NCBI GenBank assembly: GCA_014549065.1
Contig: JACDOX010000115.1
Location: 372,001-436,000 of the forward strand
Direction of reading: 5' to 3'
Origin: Cardinalis cardinalis
Lineage: Eukaryota > Chordata > Aves > Passeriformes > Cardinalidae
DNA length: 64,000 bases
The notes under the pieces: model-generated
Database searches by the model: none
What the model was told of the DNA's origin: nothing
Seen by the model: only the letters and a program-made list of their open reading frames with translations
Made by a program: the position numbers and the translations under genes
Part shown: positions 60,601-64,000 of the stretch, piece after piece
How positions within the stretch are numbered: position 1 is the first letter of the stretch
Layout of the letters: each line of letters opens with the position of its first letter

Positions 60601-63600
60601 CATTTTTAACAATAATAAACTATTTAAGAGTGGGTAGATGCAGAAGGATATCAAGATCTTTCAGGAATTCTTGAGAAAAATCGTGATTTTTCTACAGCCA
60701 AAAGTAAAACTCTCATGAACCTTTCTGTAGACAGGATTTTTAGCCTCTCCCCTGCTGGCCTGACAATATTACAATTTTCAAAAAGTTGTGTAAATCAAAA
60801 GGCTACAAGGCTACATCCTGTNATACATATGAACTTTATTATAGCTNAAGAATCCCCTAGAATTCCTCCACATTATTTATAAACAGAGATAATGTGCATG
60901 ATANACAACAGTAACACACAAGATCCCCAGNGACAGTTTATATTTCACCTGGGAATGCCTGAAAACCAGTCTTTGGACTGCAAGAAATTTTATCTAGGAA
61001 ATGCTTTTCTTGCCACTGTATCTCACTGTATCTGGGCTTATTTTTAAGAATAATTATTTACTACAAGGGGACTACGATGACACCAAATTAGTTAAAACCA
61101 ACAAGCATACATACAAACCTGTATCATTAGCCAATGTTTTTCCAAATGGTTTGCCTTAGCTTTAACAGATGCTGAAAGACTGAAAGTTTAAAAATAAGCA
61201 GCAGGATACTTTCATATACTNAGAATTTTTTTTGTCATTTTTTGCTGTCACAACTGTTTCCAAAGCCTGGAGTTTAAAGCAATCTCAACACTGTTCAATA
61301 AGACTTAGAAATTAAACAGTTACTGTGCTTTGCAGAGTCCTTTGATTGAGTTCTGCAGGTGGAAATTGAGGACTGGTGCCAAGTAGAGTCTGTGATTTCT
61401 AAATGTCAAAAATCAAAACTGTGTTATCTCAGACTTTCTTTCCAGTCTAATGTACTNTTTCTCTTCTAGAGGCTGGAAATAGGATTTCTAGTCCTAATCC
61501 TTTCTCTGTTAAATTTTGCCTTGTAATACTACCNAGTTTAGAGATTTTTTTAAGAACTTTTTAGAATTAAAAGCATTCTGCAATAGTACCTTCCATTATT
61601 TTTGCTTTTGATCTAGCAGAATAGTTAAAACCAAGTAAAGGAAAACCAACTTATTTAACTACAGTCACTGCTGTTTGCAGTCAACTCTACCAGTTCCCAC
61701 AAGAATATTTGTTTTTTATCTTGGTATCCCTCCTGAAGTCTTAGATCCCACAGTCAAGTGAAAACTTTAAGTAGAAAGGAAGTGTGAATTTTTTAAAGAG
61801 CTGAAAATACTTGAACTAGTGTCAGGATTTTATGATGCTTGGCTTGTGCATTTTGAAGCTCAAGGTTGGCAATACACACATTCACACTGCCATAACGTAT
61901 AGCAATATTTCTTTCCGCATCCTATTCTCAGCAAAACACTCAGAGACAGAAAAATTCCTTTGCTGATGCCAATTTTATTACAAAAATGGTTTTCTAGAAA
62001 GAACCAAATGAAATCCAAACCTAATGCCTTCTCTACAAGCTTGAGGATCCCTAGCCCATCTCCTTTCAGGGATAACCGGTTTTGGATTCAACCTGCATTT
62101 ACCTATGGTCAGCTCTCACTTTCCACTTATTGGTGNTAAGGCAGCTACACCTTTAAACAGCAGCATGACACCTTTAATGCAGCAAGGTACTGGAGACAAA
62201 CACTGCCTGGCTTCTAAAACTACCTTTCCCTAGTGCACATATTTTTCATGGGAACTGTTTTCTTAAAACCAAAATAAAACACATTTTTATATCTACAATT
62301 TCTTTGTATTTCATGCAATTTGTTGGAATTAAATGTGGGTACAACATCCTGTAAAAATCAGTCCAAAACTTGCTACATAATGAAGTGAAAAAGCCATCTT
62401 TCCTTAGAATCCAAGGAGGAGGAGCCCTAAAAAAAAATACCCTAGTAACTGCTTTATTAAGAAAATGTCATCAATATTTGCATGTTTGCTATCTTTTGGA
62501 CACACAGCCTTGCAAGAAGACAGTGATCTGGCTTTAGAGTCCTTGGGGTTAGCAGTAAAGGCCTTTAATGTCACTGATACAATTAAATTACATTAGTTAG
62601 ACCAGAAGATTAACTTTGTAATTTTTTTACTAAATTTACGCAATGATCCTGAAGTAATTGAGACCCACCTCATCCCTTTGTTATTCTATTTGCTGATGAG
62701 TAATAATATAGACAGCNAATCAGGGGGGATTTTATCCTGAATGTTTGGACAGCAGGTGAAACAATTCAGCTTTTCAAATGCTGTAAAGATTCAAATTCAT
62801 CTTCATGAATTTCAGATCTACACATTCCAGGACAGAGAAAAAATGCTGTTAATTGAAACTCACAATAATTCAGCTTCATATGACAAAATGGCTTTGTCTC
62901 ATCTTGCTTTTCCACACAGCACTGTTCATCAGACAGCTATGCTGCAGGACTCTGTCTCCTGAGATAGCACGGGACTCAAAACNGAAACAAATTCTTACAC
63001 TGGTAAGAACGTGTATTTCTGAATCATACATATGGGAAAGATAACGCTTTGCACTGATTCCTTATTGAGCAGACCACAACACTAAAGCATTATTCATAAA
63101 GCCATGTATAATGGTAAAAGCAATCTACCTGATGATGCNATAGGAAAGCAAATGTGGAGATAGAGTGGGAGAAAGTATTTCAAGGCTACTCTAACATTTC
63201 TTTTGCCTAGGTAAGTACGATTGCTTCCACATGCTGGATAGACACAACCAAAAAGAAGTGGATGTTAGCAAGAGAAATGGGCAAAAAGATGATACTGGCA
63301 TTTCTAGGATAAAATTTGCTCTTTTTGATTTCAGTTTTCAATACTGCTTTCACATACCACAGCTGATGTTACTAAGGAGTTCCAAGAGAGAATACCTGGG
63401 ACAGCCTCAAGATGAAAAGAAGCTGAGGGATTTGATTTTCAATGCCTAATTCCTATCAAGTCTAATGAACAGAAATGATCTACTATCCTTTTAGAAATGA
63501 GAAAGAGGGAAATAACAAAACATCGCCAATGTCTGCTGAGCAGGGTTCATTTTCAACTAGTATGAATATCTGTCATTTAAACATACAAGCAGCTGCCAAG

Positions 63601-64000
63601 CTGACAATGCTTTTCAATTTTAAGAAAAACCATGTCTGAAGTTTCTCTTTTCATGAAGGGTGACATCTGTCTGAGTGGCAGAGTCTGCTCTGTAACTTAA
63701 AGCATCTGCACTGTCTCTTTTGCAATGTAAGAGACCCGTTGTGTCAGTTGGAACAAGGCAAGCAGATGCTCCTTACACCTCCTGTTAACTTGTGCAACAG
63801 TCATGTTGCCAGAGCTAATTAAGACTCACCGTTTACACACTTGACTTGTGCAGAAACAGACACCATCTTCTCTTATGTTATAATGTTGTTTCTTNGTGGT
63901 TTCCTTTCAAATGTTGTGGCTCATTATTATTAAACACAGTTTATCACTGTTCTCAGTTGAAATGCGCAGTCCATATCAGGCATTATAACCACTGCAGCAG
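60601..64000. other. Non-coding interval, no gene recognised
   Basis: Unique A+T-rich sequence with frequent Ns at 60.8-61.5 kb. Overlapping plus-strand frames at 62741-63044 and 63231-63449 have no recognisable domain. 63700-63840 looks like possible conserved non-coding DNA (GAGCTAATTAAGACTCACC and TGTTAACTTGTG words), by appearance only. Confidence 0.45.

Noticed and set aside
1..64000. CRISPR arrays, operons, tRNA/rRNA genes, prophage or bacterial insertion sequences
   Set aside because: No regularly spaced repeats, no clustered long ORFs and no RNA-gene signatures were seen. The sequence character is vertebrate nuclear.

Overview
The window looks like vertebrate, most probably avian, nuclear DNA: A+T-rich, non-operonic, with no ribosome-binding-site-led genes. 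The identifiable interspersed repeats are nearly all CR1 LINEs, the dominant retrotransposon family of birds. The short minus-strand copy at 22526-22702 resembles the CR1-J type common in songbirds. That lineage call is from remembered consensus sequences, not from a search. Well over 100 isolated single Ns and one 225-base N gap show it is a draft assembly.

I find no convincing protein-coding exon, tRNA, rRNA or CRISPR. Apart from the LINE remnants, open frames are short and lack a recognisable domain. The window is best read as intergenic or deep-intronic 'gene desert' sequence.

Layout: 1-7319 is unique sequence with simple repeats and one copy of an unidentified ~160-bp repeat (1246-1405). 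7320-7956 is a plus-strand CR1 3' end with a 21-bp triplication inside it. 7957-20830 is unique and holds a conserved-element-like zone near 14.6-15.0 kb. 20831-20950 is a GC-rich patch directly before an old plus-strand CR1 (20975-21850). 22526-22702 is a minus-strand CR1. 28861-29027 is the second, inverted copy of the unidentified repeat. 32462-32686 is an assembly gap ending in an AAAG microsatellite. 34661-35075 is a minus-strand CR1. 35076-58067 is mostly unique, with candidate regulatory patches near 38.5, 47.4-47.8 and 48.7 kb, an AT microsatellite and small tandem duplications. 58068-60600 holds two CR1s whose 5' ends face each other; the second has lost most of its interior and starts at a perfect 27-bp fold-back.

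No genes here work together. The more interesting signals are the unidentified inverted repeat pair, the CR1 rearrangements, and palindromic transcription-factor-like motifs in otherwise unexplained sequence. No new biological system is evident. Every repeat assignment was made by reading the sequence and needs RepeatMasker or BLAST confirmation.
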